Origin: an uncultured Collinsella sp.
GTDB lineage: Bacteria; Actinomycetota; Coriobacteriia; Coriobacteriales; Coriobacteriaceae
DNA: 64,000 nt
Reading direction: 5' to 3'
Assembly: GCA_902494565.1 (NCBI GenBank)
Contig: CABUTN010000007.1
Coordinates: forward strand, 9,396 to 73,395
Below, one piece after another: positions 27,375-36,990 of the stretch (its first letter is position 1; each line of letters starts with the position of its first letter). The position numbers and the translations under genes were made by a program. A model generated the notes under the pieces. That model worked only from the letters and a program-made list of their open reading frames with translations, made no database searches and was not told the DNA's origin.

Positions 27375-28958
27375 ATGGGAAAGAAACTCGATAAGAAGGC
27401 CAAGGCCGCCGTGGCAAAGGCCGCCAAGGGCGTCAAGGCCGCTAAAGTCGACAAGGCCGTCAAAAAGTTCCGCAAACTCGAGGGCAAGCTGTGGACCCGC
27501 GAGTACCTGCTCAAGATTGCCGAGTTCGATGGAGCGACGATTGCTCCTGCCAACGGTGCTGCCGCCCGTGCCGACGCCATGGGCACGCTTGCCGGCGAGC
27601 ATCACAAGCTGCTGACCAGCGAGAAGTCCGTTGAGCTCGTACGCTCGTTAGCGCGCGAGACCGTCGCCGGCGGCAAAATCGACGACCCGCAGCTGCTTGA
27701 CGAGATCCGTGTGCTCGGCCGCGACCAGCGCGAGGCAAGCGTCATCCCCACCGAGGAGGCCGAGGCCTGGACCAGGCTCACCTGCGAGGCAGACGCCGTG
27801 TGGCACAAGGCCAAGGCGGCCAACGACTGGGCAAGCTTTGAGCCCTATGTGGATAGAATCGTCGCCCAACTTAAGCATCAGGCCGAACTTATGGACCCCA
27901 AGCGCGACCCATACGATGTTTGGCTCGACCAGTACGAGCGCGGCCTTTCTGCCAAGAGCTTCGATGCGTTTTGCGACGAGGTCAAGGCTACGGTCGTGCC
28001 ACTCGTGCACGCCATCGGCGAGCGCGGCCAGCAGCCCGCTGCCGACTTTTTGCATGCCCGCGTGCCCGAGGCCGCCCAGCGCGCCATGAGCTTTGACCTT
28101 ATGAAGCTCGTCGGCCTAGACCTGGACGACACCACGCTTGCCTTTACCGAGCACCCGTTTAGCGAGGGCTTTGCCGTGGGTGACGCGCGCATCGCGACAC
28201 ACATCTACGAGGACGATTGCATCTCCAACGTCTACAGCATCATCCACGAGGCGGGACACGCCATGTACGAGCTGGGCGTCAATCCTGCCTATGCGCGCAC
28301 CTGTCTTGAGGGTGGCACCTCCATGGGCATCCACGAGAGCCAGAGCCGCTTCTTCGAGAACACCGTGGGTCGCAGCCGCGCCTTTATGGGACCGTTGCTC
28401 GAGGTGCTGCGCCGCCACGCACCCGAGGTCTACGGCGACGTCGACGAGGACACGCTCTACCGCGCCGTGAACATCGCGCAGCCGTCGTTGATCCGCACCG
28501 AGGCCGATGAGCTCACCTATCCGCTGCACGTTATGGTGCGCTACGAGATCGAGCGCATGCTGTTTGCCGGCGAGGCCATGGCCAAGGATATCCCCGCGCT
28601 TTGGAATCGCTTTATGGACGAGTACCTGGGCATTCCCGTTCCCGACGACACGCACGGCTGCCTGCAGGATACGCACTGGAGCGGCGGCTCGTTTGGCTAC
28701 TTCCCCACGTATGCGCTGGGCAGTGCCTACGATGCCATGTTTGTGCCGGCCATGTGCCGCGACGGTGTCGACCTTAACGGCGCCTGTGCGAGCGGCGACC
28801 TGGCGCCCGTCCGTGCCTGGCTGGGCGAGCACATTTGGCAGTGGGGCCGCGCCAAGGACGCACCGGAACTCATCAAGGGCGCATGCGGCATGGCGTTCGA
28901 TGCCCGCTACTACTGCAGCTACCTGCAGGACAAGTTCACCACGCTCTACGAGCTGTAA
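27375..28958 (+). CDS. M32 family metallocarboxypeptidase (carboxypeptidase Taq-like)
   Basis: The 527-residue protein carries the M32 signature: HEAGHAMYELG (HExxH zinc site) followed by the family motif GIHESQSRFFENTVGRS, with the third zinc ligand Glu in that segment. Upstream are DPYDVWLDQYERG and DDTTLAFTEHPFSEGFAVGDARIATH, also typical. M32 enzymes remove C-terminal residues from peptides in the cytoplasm, with broad specificity. Residues 1-40 are a Lys/Ala-rich extension not usual for the family. The start has AAGGA 6 bases upstream. It has its own promoter region, divergent from the T-box. Confidence 0.93.
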   Translation: MGKKLDKKAKAAVAKAAKGVKAAKVDKAVKKFRKLEGKLWTREYLLKIAEFDGATIAPANGAAARADAMGTLAGEHHKLLTSEKSVELVRSLARETVAGGKIDDPQLLDEIRVLGRDQREASVIPTEEAEAWTRLTCEADAVWHKAKAANDWASFEPYVDRIVAQLKHQAELMDPKRDPYDVWLDQYERGLSAKSFDAFCDEVKATVVPLVHAIGERGQQPAADFLHARVPEAAQRAMSFDLMKLVGLDLDDTTLAFTEHPFSEGFAVGDARIATHIYEDDCISNVYSIIHEAGHAMYELGVNPAYARTCLEGGTSMGIHESQSRFFENTVGRSRAFMGPLLEVLRRHAPEVYGDVDEDTLYRAVNIAQPSLIRTEADELTYPLHVMVRYEIERMLFAGEAMAKDIPALWNRFMDEYLGIPVPDDTHGCLQDTHWSGGSFGYFPTYALGSAYDAMFVPAMCRDGVDLNGACASGDLAPVRAWLGEHIWQWGRAKDAPELIKGACGMAFDARYYCSYLQDKFTTLYEL

Positions 28959-28980
28959 GGCATAACCGACACGCCAACGC

Positions 28981-29019
28981 AAAGGGGACGCCGTGGAACC
29001 AATCCGCAGCGCCCCCTTT
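28981..29019 (+). terminator. Possible terminator after the M32 peptidase gene
   Basis: AAAGGGG (28981) can pair with CCCCTTT (29013) with extra CGC/GCG pairs inside. The T-run is weak. It lies in the short convergent gap before glmM. Confidence 0.35.
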
Positions 29020-29024
29020 CCACC

Positions 29025-29053
29025 TAGTTGTTTAAGAACGTCCCCAATGACTA
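29025..29053. repeat. Short hairpin repeat with loop TAAGAACGTCCCC (copy 1)
   Basis: Arms TAGTTGTT (29025-29032) and AATGACTA (29046-29053) pair with two G-U pairs around a 13-base loop. The same loop with arms TAGTCGTT and AACGACTA recurs at 55355-55383. This copy abuts the end of glmM. Confidence 0.6.
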
Positions 29054-29055
29054 CC

Positions 29056-30387
29056 TTACAGAGCTTCCAGCGCGGCGGCGATGCGCTTCATGGCGGCATC
29101 GGCAGATGCTTGGTCGGGCGCCTCGGCCAGCACGCGGATAACCGACTCGGTTCCGCTCTTGCGCACGAGCACGCGGCCCTCGCCTGCCAGCGCAACCTCG
29201 GCCTCGGCGATGGCGTTCTGCACGCCCATGTTCTCGAGCGCGGCGTCCTTGTCCGCCACGCGCACGGCCACCTGCGCCTGCGGCAGCAGCTTGCACGGAG
29301 CCGTGAGCTGCGAGAGCGTCTCGCGCTCGGCACGAATCACTTCCATCACGCGCAGCGAGGTCATAATGCCGTCGCCCGTGCGCTCGATATCGCCAAAGAT
29401 CGTATGGCCCGTCTGCTCGCCGCCCAGGCTGTAGCCGCCCTCGCGCATCTTGGCATACACGTGACGGTCGCCCACGCCGCTGGTCACGGCGCTCAGACCG
29501 GCAAGCTCCAGCGACTTGACCAGGCCAAAGTTGCTGGCAATCGTCGGCACCACGGTACCGCCCGAGAGTCGCCCGTGTTTGTTCAGATACACGCCGCACA
29601 CGTACAGGATCTGGTCGCCGTCGACCACGCGGCCGCGCTCGTCCACGGCCAGGCAGCGGTCGGCATCACCGTCGTAGGCAAAGCCCACGTCCAGGCCCTG
29701 CTCCACCACATGGCGCTGTAGACGCTCCATATGCGTGGAGCCGCAGTCGACGTTGATGTTAAAGCCATCGGGAGCGGCGTTGATCACGCGCACATCGGCG
29801 CCCAGCGCGTCGAACACCGGCTTGGCCACCGAGGATGCCGAGCCGTTGGCGCAATCGATGCCGATCTTGACGCCCTGCAGCGAAAAGTTCGCGCTCGCGA
29901 TGAGCGAGGCAATATAGCGGTTGCGACCCTGCATGTAGTCCACCGTGGCACCGATGTGGTTGCCCGTTGCCAGCGGCACCTCGCTCTTGCCATCGATATA
30001 ATCCTCGATGAGCTCCAGCACGTCCTCGTCCATCTTAAAGCCGTCGCTGTTGACGAGCTTAATGCCGTTATCGCAAAACGGGTTGTGGCTCGCGCTGATC
30101 ATGATACCGCAATCGAAGCAGCCCTCCACGGTCTGATGCGCCACGCCCGGCGTCGGGATCACGTGCAGCATGTAGGCGTCCGCGCCGCTCGCGACCAAGC
30201 CGCTCACCAGCGCCGCCTCGAACATATAGCTCGAGCGACGCGTGTCCTTGCCCACGATAACGCGCGCCTTGGTCCCGCGGTTGGCGCCGTAATACCAGCC
30301 CACAAAACGGCCGATCTTATAAGCGTGCTCTACCGTCAGCCCAACGTTGGCCTCGCCGCGAAAGCCGTCGGTGCCAAAGTACTTCAT
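29056..30387 (-). CDS. glmM: Phosphoglucosamine mutase
   Basis: A 443-residue alpha-D-phosphohexomutase: KYFGTDGFRGEAN start, the catalytic serine loop GIMISASHNPFCDNGIK, the metal loop AYDGDADRCLAVD, the sugar loop GGEQTGHTIF and the C-terminal phosphate loop VRKSGTESVIRV. Length and the DGFRGEAN opening fit GlmM, which turns glucosamine 6-phosphate into glucosamine 1-phosphate for peptidoglycan. It follows the DUF4012 gene after a terminator-like hairpin. The deglycase and GlmM pathways both use 6-phosphosugars, but no direct link is implied. Confidence 0.95.
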   Translation of the reverse strand: MKYFGTDGFRGEANVGLTVEHAYKIGRFVGWYYGANRGTKARVIVGKDTRRSSYMFEAALVSGLVASGADAYMLHVIPTPGVAHQTVEGCFDCGIMISASHNPFCDNGIKLVNSDGFKMDEDVLELIEDYIDGKSEVPLATGNHIGATVDYMQGRNRYIASLIASANFSLQGVKIGIDCANGSASSVAKPVFDALGADVRVINAAPDGFNINVDCGSTHMERLQRHVVEQGLDVGFAYDGDADRCLAVDERGRVVDGDQILYVCGVYLNKHGRLSGGTVVPTIASNFGLVKSLELAGLSAVTSGVGDRHVYAKMREGGYSLGGEQTGHTIFGDIERTGDGIMTSLRVMEVIRAERETLSQLTAPCKLLPQAQVAVRVADKDAALENMGVQNAIAEAEVALAGEGRVLVRKSGTESVIRVLAEAPDQASADAAMKRIAAALEAL

Positions 30388-30406
30388 GCGCTCTCCTTAC
30401 AAAATA

Positions 30407-30433
30407 GGGGCGAACAGATTGCCTGTCCGCCCC
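30407..30433 (-). terminator. Hairpin between the DUF4012 gene and glmM
   Basis: GGGGCGAACAG and CTGTCCGCCCC (11 bp, one mismatch) form a stem followed on the minus strand by TATTTTGT. It may end or attenuate the DUF4012 transcript just before the glmM start. Confidence 0.6.
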
Positions 30434-30470
30434 AAAATGGTACTCGATTATCTGCGCTACCAGAAAAACC

Positions 30471-32783
30471 CTACGCCGACGCGCTGTCGCGAGCCGCCTG
30501 GCATGTAGGAGTCTGACGCAGCGTAAGCGGCTTGTCCCCCGCCTCGGCCGACGTGGTCAGCGTATACGTGATCGTCGTCGTCTCGCCAGCATGCAGGTCA
30601 ACGGTGCCCGAATAGAAGGGGATTCCATGCCACGTAGCGGCGCCAAGACCAAACTGGGTGCCCTCGACGGTCAGATCAGTAATGTTGCCGCCCGTCGGGG
30701 CAAACAACGAGACATTCAGACGCTCGTCGTCACGCGCGGCATCGGGTGCGCTCGCCGCAACGTAGTCGGGCAGCTTGCCAGCCTCCTCCTGCGTCATGAT
30801 GTTCGTCAGGGTAACGGTGATGCGATAGGAGCACGTGCCGTCACCGTTCTTGATGCCCTGGCCAATCTGCGTATCGGCGTTCAGGTACCAGTCGAGCTTG
30901 GAGAAGCTCAGGTTGTTAAAGTAAACGCCGGCAACAGGATCGGCACTCGGGTCATCCGGATCGGGCAGCGAAGCGTCAATGCCCGTCTCTTTGATGGCAT
31001 TCTGCTCATCATCGTTTCTCATCCACGCGATCAGGCGGCCCTCTTCGGCACCACGCTCAACGGCGCTGACAAGCTTCGTAACATCGACATCGCCGATACC
31101 GCCAAGGATCTTGTCGAAGGCAGCGCTAGCGACGGATGCAAAGATGCCGTCAGACTCCTCGACCGGATAGTTCCAGTACACATCGTGCATGAGGACCTTT
31201 GCGGCGTTGGTGCCGTCGACAACCGTTCCGTCGGGCAGCGAGACATTACCGACCAGGCCCAGCAGATACTGCAGGAACACCGGGTCGATACCGATGACGC
31301 CATCAACGTCCTGTCCATACTGGGACTTCCACAGCGCGGCGACACGCTGCGAGTTGCGGGGCCAATCAGGCGAATAGGTATTGCCCGAGTTGTACAGGTT
31401 ACTGTGGTTGCCGAACAGCGCCTCATCCTCTTCGTCGACGCTCTCGACTGCCTCATCCTCGCTGAGTCCAATGCGGGGAACAAACTCGCCAATCGACATC
31501 TGGCCGTCAGTGACCGAAATCAGGCCCTGCGAACCGCCAAAGCCGCCGCAAGCACGAATCTCGACGTTGTTCATGGCGTACATAAGGTAGTTGCGCGTCT
31601 GGCCGTTGGCGCCGAGCATCTGGGGAAGGACGGGGGCGACCTTCTCCGCCGCGTCAACCGCGCCGTTGAGGGTGGCAAAGCCGTCCTTGGCCTTATCGAC
31701 CAGCTCGGTCACCTGGGAAATATGAGTATCGCCAATGCCCTGGACCTTCTCGTTGGCGCTCTTGAACACCTTCGAGCTGCTGGAAAGCGAATCGGCGACC
31801 GCCTGCAGCGCGGACACGTTAATCATGCCGTCCTGGAACAGCTTGCCGGGCGTAGCCTGCGAAAGGTTATCGGCCATGGGAACCAGCGCATTGCTCGAGA
31901 CATCGGACAGGGCGTCAATCATGGTGCGGGCCGCATTGATATCGCTGCCATACACCGGGATAAACGAAGCCGCCGCCCACAGCGGGCTCGAGGTCTCCGC
32001 CTTCATGCTGTTGCAGAGCTCATCGATCTTCTTCGCGTCGTCAGGCAGCGTCGAAAAATCGCCCGACGTGACCTTGTCCTTAAGGCCACCGACAATCTCG
32101 ACAGCCTCCTTCGCTTCGCTCTTTACGGTCTTTGCCGAGTTAAGCAGCATAAAGCCGCTTGCGCCAAGCGCAACGAGAAGCACCGCGACCACAGCGGCAA
32201 TAATGGCGCCGGTGTGACGCTTTTTGCGCTCGCCCTTGCGATGGCGATGACGGACCAGACCGTCAGAGGTCGAACTCGACGAAGCGTCGCTACCGTAGTT
32301 CAAGCCAAAATCGTAATAATCTTCCTTGGAACCCGAGCCCGCAAACTCGGCACCGCTATCATCCAGGCGGGCGAACGTACCAGTCTCGGAGGCGCCGGTG
32401 TAAATCGTGCCAAGGTTACCCGTAAGCCCCGCGCCACCGGCAGAGGGAGTATTGTTGGCGGCCTTGCCGGCATTAACGTTGCCGGCGCCATTCGCGGCGT
32501 TGGCAGCACCCGCGTTGTTCGCGGGTACCGAAGGAGCGCCGCTCGGCTGCGACGTGGAGGTTGCACCGTCCGCAAAGACATTCCCTCTTGCACGGCCGGT
32601 CTTTTTTGCCTTTTGAGACTGCTCGTACAGAGCGGTAAACATCGCCGTCTCGCCCGGGGACACGCGCTTACCGGAACCGCCCTGTCCAGCGCCGCCCGGC
32701 GTGCCGGCCTTACCAGCCCCGTTCGGACGCGGCGGAACTGCAGGGCGGCCGCTATCGCTGCCCTTAAAGTGATTACCAGCCAT
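30471..32783 (-). CDS. DUF4012 family membrane-anchored cell-surface protein
   Basis: The 770-residue protein has a disordered Gly/Ala/Asn-rich cytoplasmic N terminus (about residues 1-195), one membrane helix at about 198-220 (GAIIAAVVAVLLVALGAS) and a large outer DUF4012 region. There the core reads TRNYLMYAMNNVEIRACGGF, then DWPRNSQRVAALWKSQYGQDVDGVIGIDP, a family landmark. DUF4012 proteins occur in Actinobacteria near cell-wall polysaccharide genes; the function is not known. The start at 32783 has GAGGA 8 bases upstream. Position ahead of glmM fits an envelope role, which is inference. Confidence 0.85.
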   Translation of the reverse strand: MAGNHFKGSDSGRPAVPPRPNGAGKAGTPGGAGQGGSGKRVSPGETAMFTALYEQSQKAKKTGRARGNVFADGATSTSQPSGAPSVPANNAGAANAANGAGNVNAGKAANNTPSAGGAGLTGNLGTIYTGASETGTFARLDDSGAEFAGSGSKEDYYDFGLNYGSDASSSSTSDGLVRHRHRKGERKKRHTGAIIAAVVAVLLVALGASGFMLLNSAKTVKSEAKEAVEIVGGLKDKVTSGDFSTLPDDAKKIDELCNSMKAETSSPLWAAASFIPVYGSDINAARTMIDALSDVSSNALVPMADNLSQATPGKLFQDGMINVSALQAVADSLSSSSKVFKSANEKVQGIGDTHISQVTELVDKAKDGFATLNGAVDAAEKVAPVLPQMLGANGQTRNYLMYAMNNVEIRACGGFGGSQGLISVTDGQMSIGEFVPRIGLSEDEAVESVDEEDEALFGNHSNLYNSGNTYSPDWPRNSQRVAALWKSQYGQDVDGVIGIDPVFLQYLLGLVGNVSLPDGTVVDGTNAAKVLMHDVYWNYPVEESDGIFASVASAAFDKILGGIGDVDVTKLVSAVERGAEEGRLIAWMRNDDEQNAIKETGIDASLPDPDDPSADPVAGVYFNNLSFSKLDWYLNADTQIGQGIKNGDGTCSYRITVTLTNIMTQEEAGKLPDYVAASAPDAARDDERLNVSLFAPTGGNITDLTVEGTQFGLGAATWHGIPFYSGTVDLHAGETTTITYTLTTSAEAGDKPLTLRQTPTCQAARDSASA

Positions 32784-32932
32784 AAAGAAATCCTCGCAAT
32801 TGAGTCGCAATGAAAAAGTCCATAACGTTACTAGTTTATGGCATTTTGAGCATCGACAGCTAAACTCCAGACACGGACATCAATTGGCGGAAATGCGGCA
32901 CAACACCTTTTCTGTCTTGGCGGCGGCGCTAG

Positions 32933-33955
32933 CTACACCGTGAGGAACATCATCACGATGATCATGACAAAGCCGATAAGGTCGGTCGGCAAAAACACCG
33001 TCCCCAGCATAACGGCGCTGGTGATGGTCGCCGAAACCGGCTCCACAGTTCCGATGAGGCTCGCGCGCACCGAGCCGATGTCCTTAACGCCCTGCATATA
33101 AAGCATGTAAGCAAAAAACGAGCCGATAACCACGAACACCGCGAGCGCCTCGATGCCGGCAGCGTCGAGCGCCGGCATATGCGCCCAGGGCTGCACGAAG
33201 ACGCACGAGACCACGCCCGTCGTGAGCATTGCCGAGCCCGTGACGATGGGGCTGCCGTATTCGGGCAGGATCTTGGCGGGAATCACCGCCATACACGCGG
33301 CGCTGACCGCACACATAAGACCTGCTGCCAGGCCAAGCGGCGAGATATTCAGGCTGGTGGGGTCGCCGCCGGTGGCGATTAAAAAGGTTCCACCCAGAGC
33401 CAGGCCAATGCCGATGACTTCGCGAGTACGCGGCATACGGCGATCGGTCACGCAGGCGTAGCCCATGATGATAACGAGCTGCAGGCACTGGAGCACCGTC
33501 GCGGTTCCGGCGTTCGTCAGGCGCACGGCCGAAAGATAGCAAAACTGGTTAAAGAGCAGGCCAAAAGCGGTAAAGAGCAGCAGCTGTTTGCGATCGGCGG
33601 GTGTGGTCCAGAGCTTAATCAGGCGGTCGCGGTCGCGCGTGACAACCACGGCCATAAAGAGTAGACCGGCGAGAATCTGACGCACGCTCATAAGCCACAA
33701 GGTATCGACGTGGTAGGTATCGAACAGAAAACTCGCGCTGGTGCCCGAGAAGCCCCAAAACGAACCGCCCACCAGCGTAGCCAAGACGCCCGTGATCATC
33801 TTGCGCGTCGAAGCGCTGTTCAGGCGCTCGCGCCAGGCGCGGCGGGTGCTACGGCTGAGCTCGTCGGTGCCCTCGGGCACATCAATGTTCGATATATCGG
33901 TCATCGGCACCGAAGCCCCTGCGCCTTCGACCTGCTCGATACACTCTTTGCTCAT
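32933..33955 (-). CDS. EamA/DMT family transporter
   Basis: A 340-residue protein with a hydrophilic N terminus (about residues 1-52), then ten membrane helices in two EamA repeats. GGSFWGFSGTSASFLFD opens the first, and the second runs through PLGLAAGLMCAVSAACMAVI to VEPVSATITSAVMLG, the usual PxxA landmark. EamA proteins export amino acids, nucleobases or other small metabolites; the substrate cannot be read. The ATG at 33955 has GGGGGAG upstream. It stands alone. The second EamA protein of the window, at 62626, is a different subgroup. Confidence 0.88.
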   Translation of the reverse strand: MSKECIEQVEGAGASVPMTDISNIDVPEGTDELSRSTRRAWRERLNSASTRKMITGVLATLVGGSFWGFSGTSASFLFDTYHVDTLWLMSVRQILAGLLFMAVVVTRDRDRLIKLWTTPADRKQLLLFTAFGLLFNQFCYLSAVRLTNAGTATVLQCLQLVIIMGYACVTDRRMPRTREVIGIGLALGGTFLIATGGDPTSLNISPLGLAAGLMCAVSAACMAVIPAKILPEYGSPIVTGSAMLTTGVVSCVFVQPWAHMPALDAAGIEALAVFVVIGSFFAYMLYMQGVKDIGSVRASLIGTVEPVSATITSAVMLGTVFLPTDLIGFVMIIVMMFLTV

Positions 33956-34186
33956 TTCACTCCCCCGAAACAGTCTGGAAACAATTCGGCTTACCTTACC
34001 ACGGCGAAGTCACCAGCTGGAGGCTTGTCCGCTTATCGGTAGGACAATTCCGCAGGCGTCTTTCCATAGCTCGATACCGCAATGGCCTTGCATTATGCGA
34101 CAGCCAAATCGCGGCAGCAGGCTCTTTTGAAATGGATATGACAAAGCCCCCGAACTCCACAATGTAAGCGATTTTTAAAAATGTTC

Positions 34187-34215
34187 TTGCCACCGAGTTC
34201 AGGCTCCGTTATATT
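34187..34215 (+). promoter_or_regulatory. Promoter of tRNA-Val
   Basis: TTGCCA (34187-34192) and TATATT (34210-34215) are 17 bases apart and end 29 bases before the tRNA. Confidence 0.7.
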
Positions 34216-34244
34216 ATCCCTTGCGCGCTTGCGCACCCTTGATC

Positions 34245-34319
34245 GGGCGTTTAGCTCAGGGGGAGAGCGCTTCCCTGACACGGAAGAGGTCAGAAGTTCA
34301 AATCTTCTAACGCCCACCA
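34245..34319 (+). tRNA. tRNA-Val (GAC anticodon)
   Basis: The 75-base cloverleaf has acceptor GGGCGTT/AACGCCC (7 pairs), D arm GCTC/GAGC, anticodon stem CTTCC/GGAAG with loop CTGACAC (anticodon GAC), T arm with TTCAAAT, and an encoded CCA. The tRNA marks the left border of the accessory patch at 34.5-39.4 kb. Confidence 0.95.
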
Positions 34320-34327
34320 AATGTTCG

Positions 34328-34355
34328 CAGCTCAGAGGCTATGCTCTCTGGGCTG
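34328..34355 (+). terminator. Terminator of tRNA-Val
   Basis: CAGCTCAGAG pairs with CTCTCTGGGCTG (two bulged bases) around a 6-base loop and is followed by TTTTGTTTT. Confidence 0.75.
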
Positions 34356-34561
34356 TTTTGTTTTATGTCGCCAAATCAGCTGCCAACTCCAACCGCCCAA
34401 GCAACCACCCTGCCCATGCACAAAACCGCGTCAATAGCCACCGAGGCCGAGGCCAACGCGTCTCGAACCCATCCGAGCCGCAACTCCTCAGCAAAACGCC
34501 GCGATGTCTGCGCCCTGCGGTATCCTTGAGCCACTTGCACCTGCAGCACCAAGGAGCCGCC

Positions 34562-35248
34562 ATGCGCACCGAGCTCGATGTCCCCTTTTCGCACAAAGAA
34601 GAAGCCAAGGCGCTGGGCGCCAAATGGGACCGGACCAAGAAAATCTGGTATGTACCCAGCGGCGTCAACCCCGAGCCCTTTGCCGAGTGGCTGCCCGGTG
34701 TTGACCGATCCGACCCCTCAGCGCCGTATATATATCTTGTACTGGGCAAGCGCGAGTGCTGGAAGTGTCACAAAGAGACCTCGGTCGCGGCCTTCGGCAT
34801 TCCCTATCGAGCCGATAACGACGAGAGCATCGTCATCGCGCACGCGCCCAACGAAGCCGGGCACATTGCCATCGACACGGCCAACGCCAACGCACTCGCC
34901 ATCGTGCCCGCTCTTGGCTGCGTGCCGGGCGAGATCCGCGACTACCTTCATAAGCGCTGCGGCTACAAGCCCGTAGGCGCGCGAGCCTCCAAAGCCCCGT
35001 CGCTCGGCAACACGTGCACCAGTTGCGACGCGCTGCAAGGCAGCCGCTATCTGTTCGAGGAGCCCTCGTCCCCATTTGCCCTCACTGCCATCAACAAGCT
35101 GCCGGAACTGGGGTTTGTGCGCGTCGAAGTTGCCGGCGTCTTTGGCGTCCCGGCCGCGCGTACCGACTTTGACCAGGCGCTCTTTACCTGGGCACGCGAC
35201 CATCACGCCGAGTTCCACAAGCAGCTCGGTGAGGGGATTTATTTGTAG
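34562..35248 (+). CDS. DUF5710-domain protein
   Basis: Residues 1-40 (LDVPFSHKEEAKALGAKWD, then KKIWYVPSGVNPEPFAEWLP) are a DUF5710 domain, a short fold found on many DNA-processing and toxin-related proteins, function unknown. The rest (228 residues in total) has a CWKCHKET zinc-like pair at about 61-64, a second Cys pair (CTSC) near 161-164, and no family I recognise. The start at 34562 has AAGGAG 6 bases upstream. It is the first gene after tRNA-Val. It may be a metal-binding adaptor; this is inference. Confidence 0.7.
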   Translation: MRTELDVPFSHKEEAKALGAKWDRTKKIWYVPSGVNPEPFAEWLPGVDRSDPSAPYIYLVLGKRECWKCHKETSVAAFGIPYRADNDESIVIAHAPNEAGHIAIDTANANALAIVPALGCVPGEIRDYLHKRCGYKPVGARASKAPSLGNTCTSCDALQGSRYLFEEPSSPFALTAINKLPELGFVRVEVAGVFGVPAARTDFDQALFTWARDHHAEFHKQLGEGIYL

Positions 35249-35285
35249 AGGCGAAAGACACTCACAGCAAACTCCTCCGCATCAC

Positions 35286-35570
35286 CTATCCCTCGTCGCC
35301 GGCGTCGTACACGATATCGAGGCCACAAACAGGGCATTTCTCCGGATACACCGGCATATGAACGCCTGTCCGTTTTCTCACTTCGTCGCTGAGTCTGTCG
35401 CGCGCATCGATGAACCGAATGTCGAGACACGGTATTTGCGAGCCGCAGCAAGGGCAGGTGACGACAAACGACCCGCAATCAACCTCTACGCTCGGAAACA
35501 TATTGTTGTCTATAAGGGCACACGGCAGTTTTCCGTACTTCCCCATCGCAATATCGCCTCGCCAGCTCAT
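35286..35570 (-). CDS. Small zinc-ribbon protein
   Basis: The 94-residue protein has two CxxC knuckles: CPCCGSQ near residues 39-42 and CPVCGLD near 78-81, enough for one zinc ribbon. Between them is the charged segment IRFIDARDRLSDEVRKRTG. I chose the ATG at 35570, with AGGGGAG 7 bases upstream, over one 24 codons earlier that lacks a ribosome site. I do not recognise the family. Similar small ribbons occur as CpXC-type proteins of unknown role. Confidence 0.6.
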   Translation of the reverse strand: MSWRGDIAMGKYGKLPCALIDNNMFPSVEVDCGSFVVTCPCCGSQIPCLDIRFIDARDRLSDEVRKRTGVHMPVYPEKCPVCGLDIVYDAGDEG

Positions 35571-35692
35571 ACACGCTCCCCTCTCGCTATACAAATCAGG
35601 AAGAGCATGCACCGGCGGGTGGGCGCGATATTGCATCGCCACGCGATCCGATCAAACAACACGATCGTCAAAGAATGCCAAAGCCAAATACG

Positions 35693-36784
35693 CTAATACG
35701 GCAGAAGCCCCGCCTTTTCACGCTTCTTTTCCGAGCGATCGAACTCAATGCGATGGGCCTCAAGAAACACCGTATTGGGTCGCCACTGACGCTCATTCGG
35801 CTGCCTTAGCGTCGCACCCGCAAAGGAAACGTAGTCGGTCTTATCCAGCAGGTACGATCCGCACAGCCGATATTCGCCGCAAACAGGCTCAAACGAAATC
35901 AGGTGAGCATCAAATAGGGAATGAAGATCGCGCCGAAGCAGAATGCCGTTGCTGGCAACCTGCGATTTGGGTCCCGAGTAATTCTCGATATGCGCAGCCT
36001 CCAGAGCTTCGCTGACGCCGCAGTCCGACACCGCGCAACGGCCGTCATAGGCGGCAACGAGCTGCTTGCGGAACCATTGCTGCCCCAATCGCTCGCGCCT
36101 TAACGCATAGCGGACCTTTTCGTCGTCGGTCGCACCCTGTCCGGCAAACTCAATATCGACGGGCATGCGCTTCAGATAACTCATATCGGGCACAAAACGA
36201 GGGTCCGGTCCGCCTTTATGAACAGGACCGTGCAGAATAAACCATCCGTTTTCGGGCTCGAACCGCTCAACAAACGCAAGGCCGAGCACCTTATAGCCCA
36301 CCTCGGTTGCGAATATGACTCCGACTGGGACGCCACATTCCATGCAGTTGAGCATTTTACGGTTGTAATTCTGGTCTCGAAAACCAACGGTACCCGGCGC
36401 TTGAACCGAGTACCTAATGACCCACGTACCATCGTCCAAATAGAGCGGAGGCACATCGGTGTAGAAGCTCTTTTTAGAGTTATGGACCGAGAGCGCAAAG
36501 ATCTTATTGGGGTCTTGCTTCACCCGATCCTGGCCCGGCCAGAAGATCCCTGAATCCCGCGTTACGGGAAAGAAGTCCGAGCCAATTCTCAAACGATACT
36601 GATACTGAGGGCTATCTTCCTTGGTGTGGTGCGGAAGGCTGGTCCAAACGCCGCCGCGCTGTTCCTCACCCAGAAACCACTCCCATGCCTCAACGTATTC
36701 GGAAGGCACGAGACTGCAGGCGCGGTCATAGCTTGGTCCATCCATCAACGGAACAGCAAGGTCAATGTCGTTCATCGCCAGCAC
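35693..36784 (-). CDS. HNH endonuclease domain protein
   Basis: The 363-residue protein has a C-terminal HNH nuclease domain: FRKQLVAAYDGRCAVSDCG, then EAAHIENYSG, and NGILLRRDLHSLFDAHL, which supply the Cys, His, Asn and His of the fold. The N-terminal two thirds (about 1-220) carry a beta-rich region that could read modified bases, as in HNH restriction enzymes of the ScoMcrA or Spr-type, but no clear SRA or PUA motif is visible. It has no methylase partner. It may be a solitary modification-dependent nuclease or mobile-element remnant. It is part of the patch beside tRNA-Val. Confidence 0.75.
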   Translation of the reverse strand: MLAMNDIDLAVPLMDGPSYDRACSLVPSEYVEAWEWFLGEEQRGGVWTSLPHHTKEDSPQYQYRLRIGSDFFPVTRDSGIFWPGQDRVKQDPNKIFALSVHNSKKSFYTDVPPLYLDDGTWVIRYSVQAPGTVGFRDQNYNRKMLNCMECGVPVGVIFATEVGYKVLGLAFVERFEPENGWFILHGPVHKGGPDPRFVPDMSYLKRMPVDIEFAGQGATDDEKVRYALRRERLGQQWFRKQLVAAYDGRCAVSDCGVSEALEAAHIENYSGPKSQVASNGILLRRDLHSLFDAHLISFEPVCGEYRLCGSYLLDKTDYVSFAGATLRQPNERQWRPNTVFLEAHRIEFDRSEKKREKAGLLPY

Positions 36785-36990
36785 CTACAACCATACGAAC
36801 GCGAGTCATGCCCCTCAATAATATGGCCGGAAGTCAATTATTACGAGATCTCATTCCGCGATCGGCACATCGTTTATGCTCTCGGTTTGCCGCTGGCGCG
36901 CTTGTACCCCGCTACCCCACTTCCCTGTATACTGATGTAGCACGTGTTTCATCCGGGCTTGCTGGGCCGGGTCGTTCATGGGAGGGTCTT

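Noticed and set aside
30591..32813. A 740-codon open frame antisense to the DUF4012 gene
   Set aside because: A shadow frame without recognisable domains or a start context.
33996..34193. A 65-codon minus-strand frame before tRNA-Val
   Set aside because: It overlaps the tRNA promoter region, has no ribosome site and no family resemblance.
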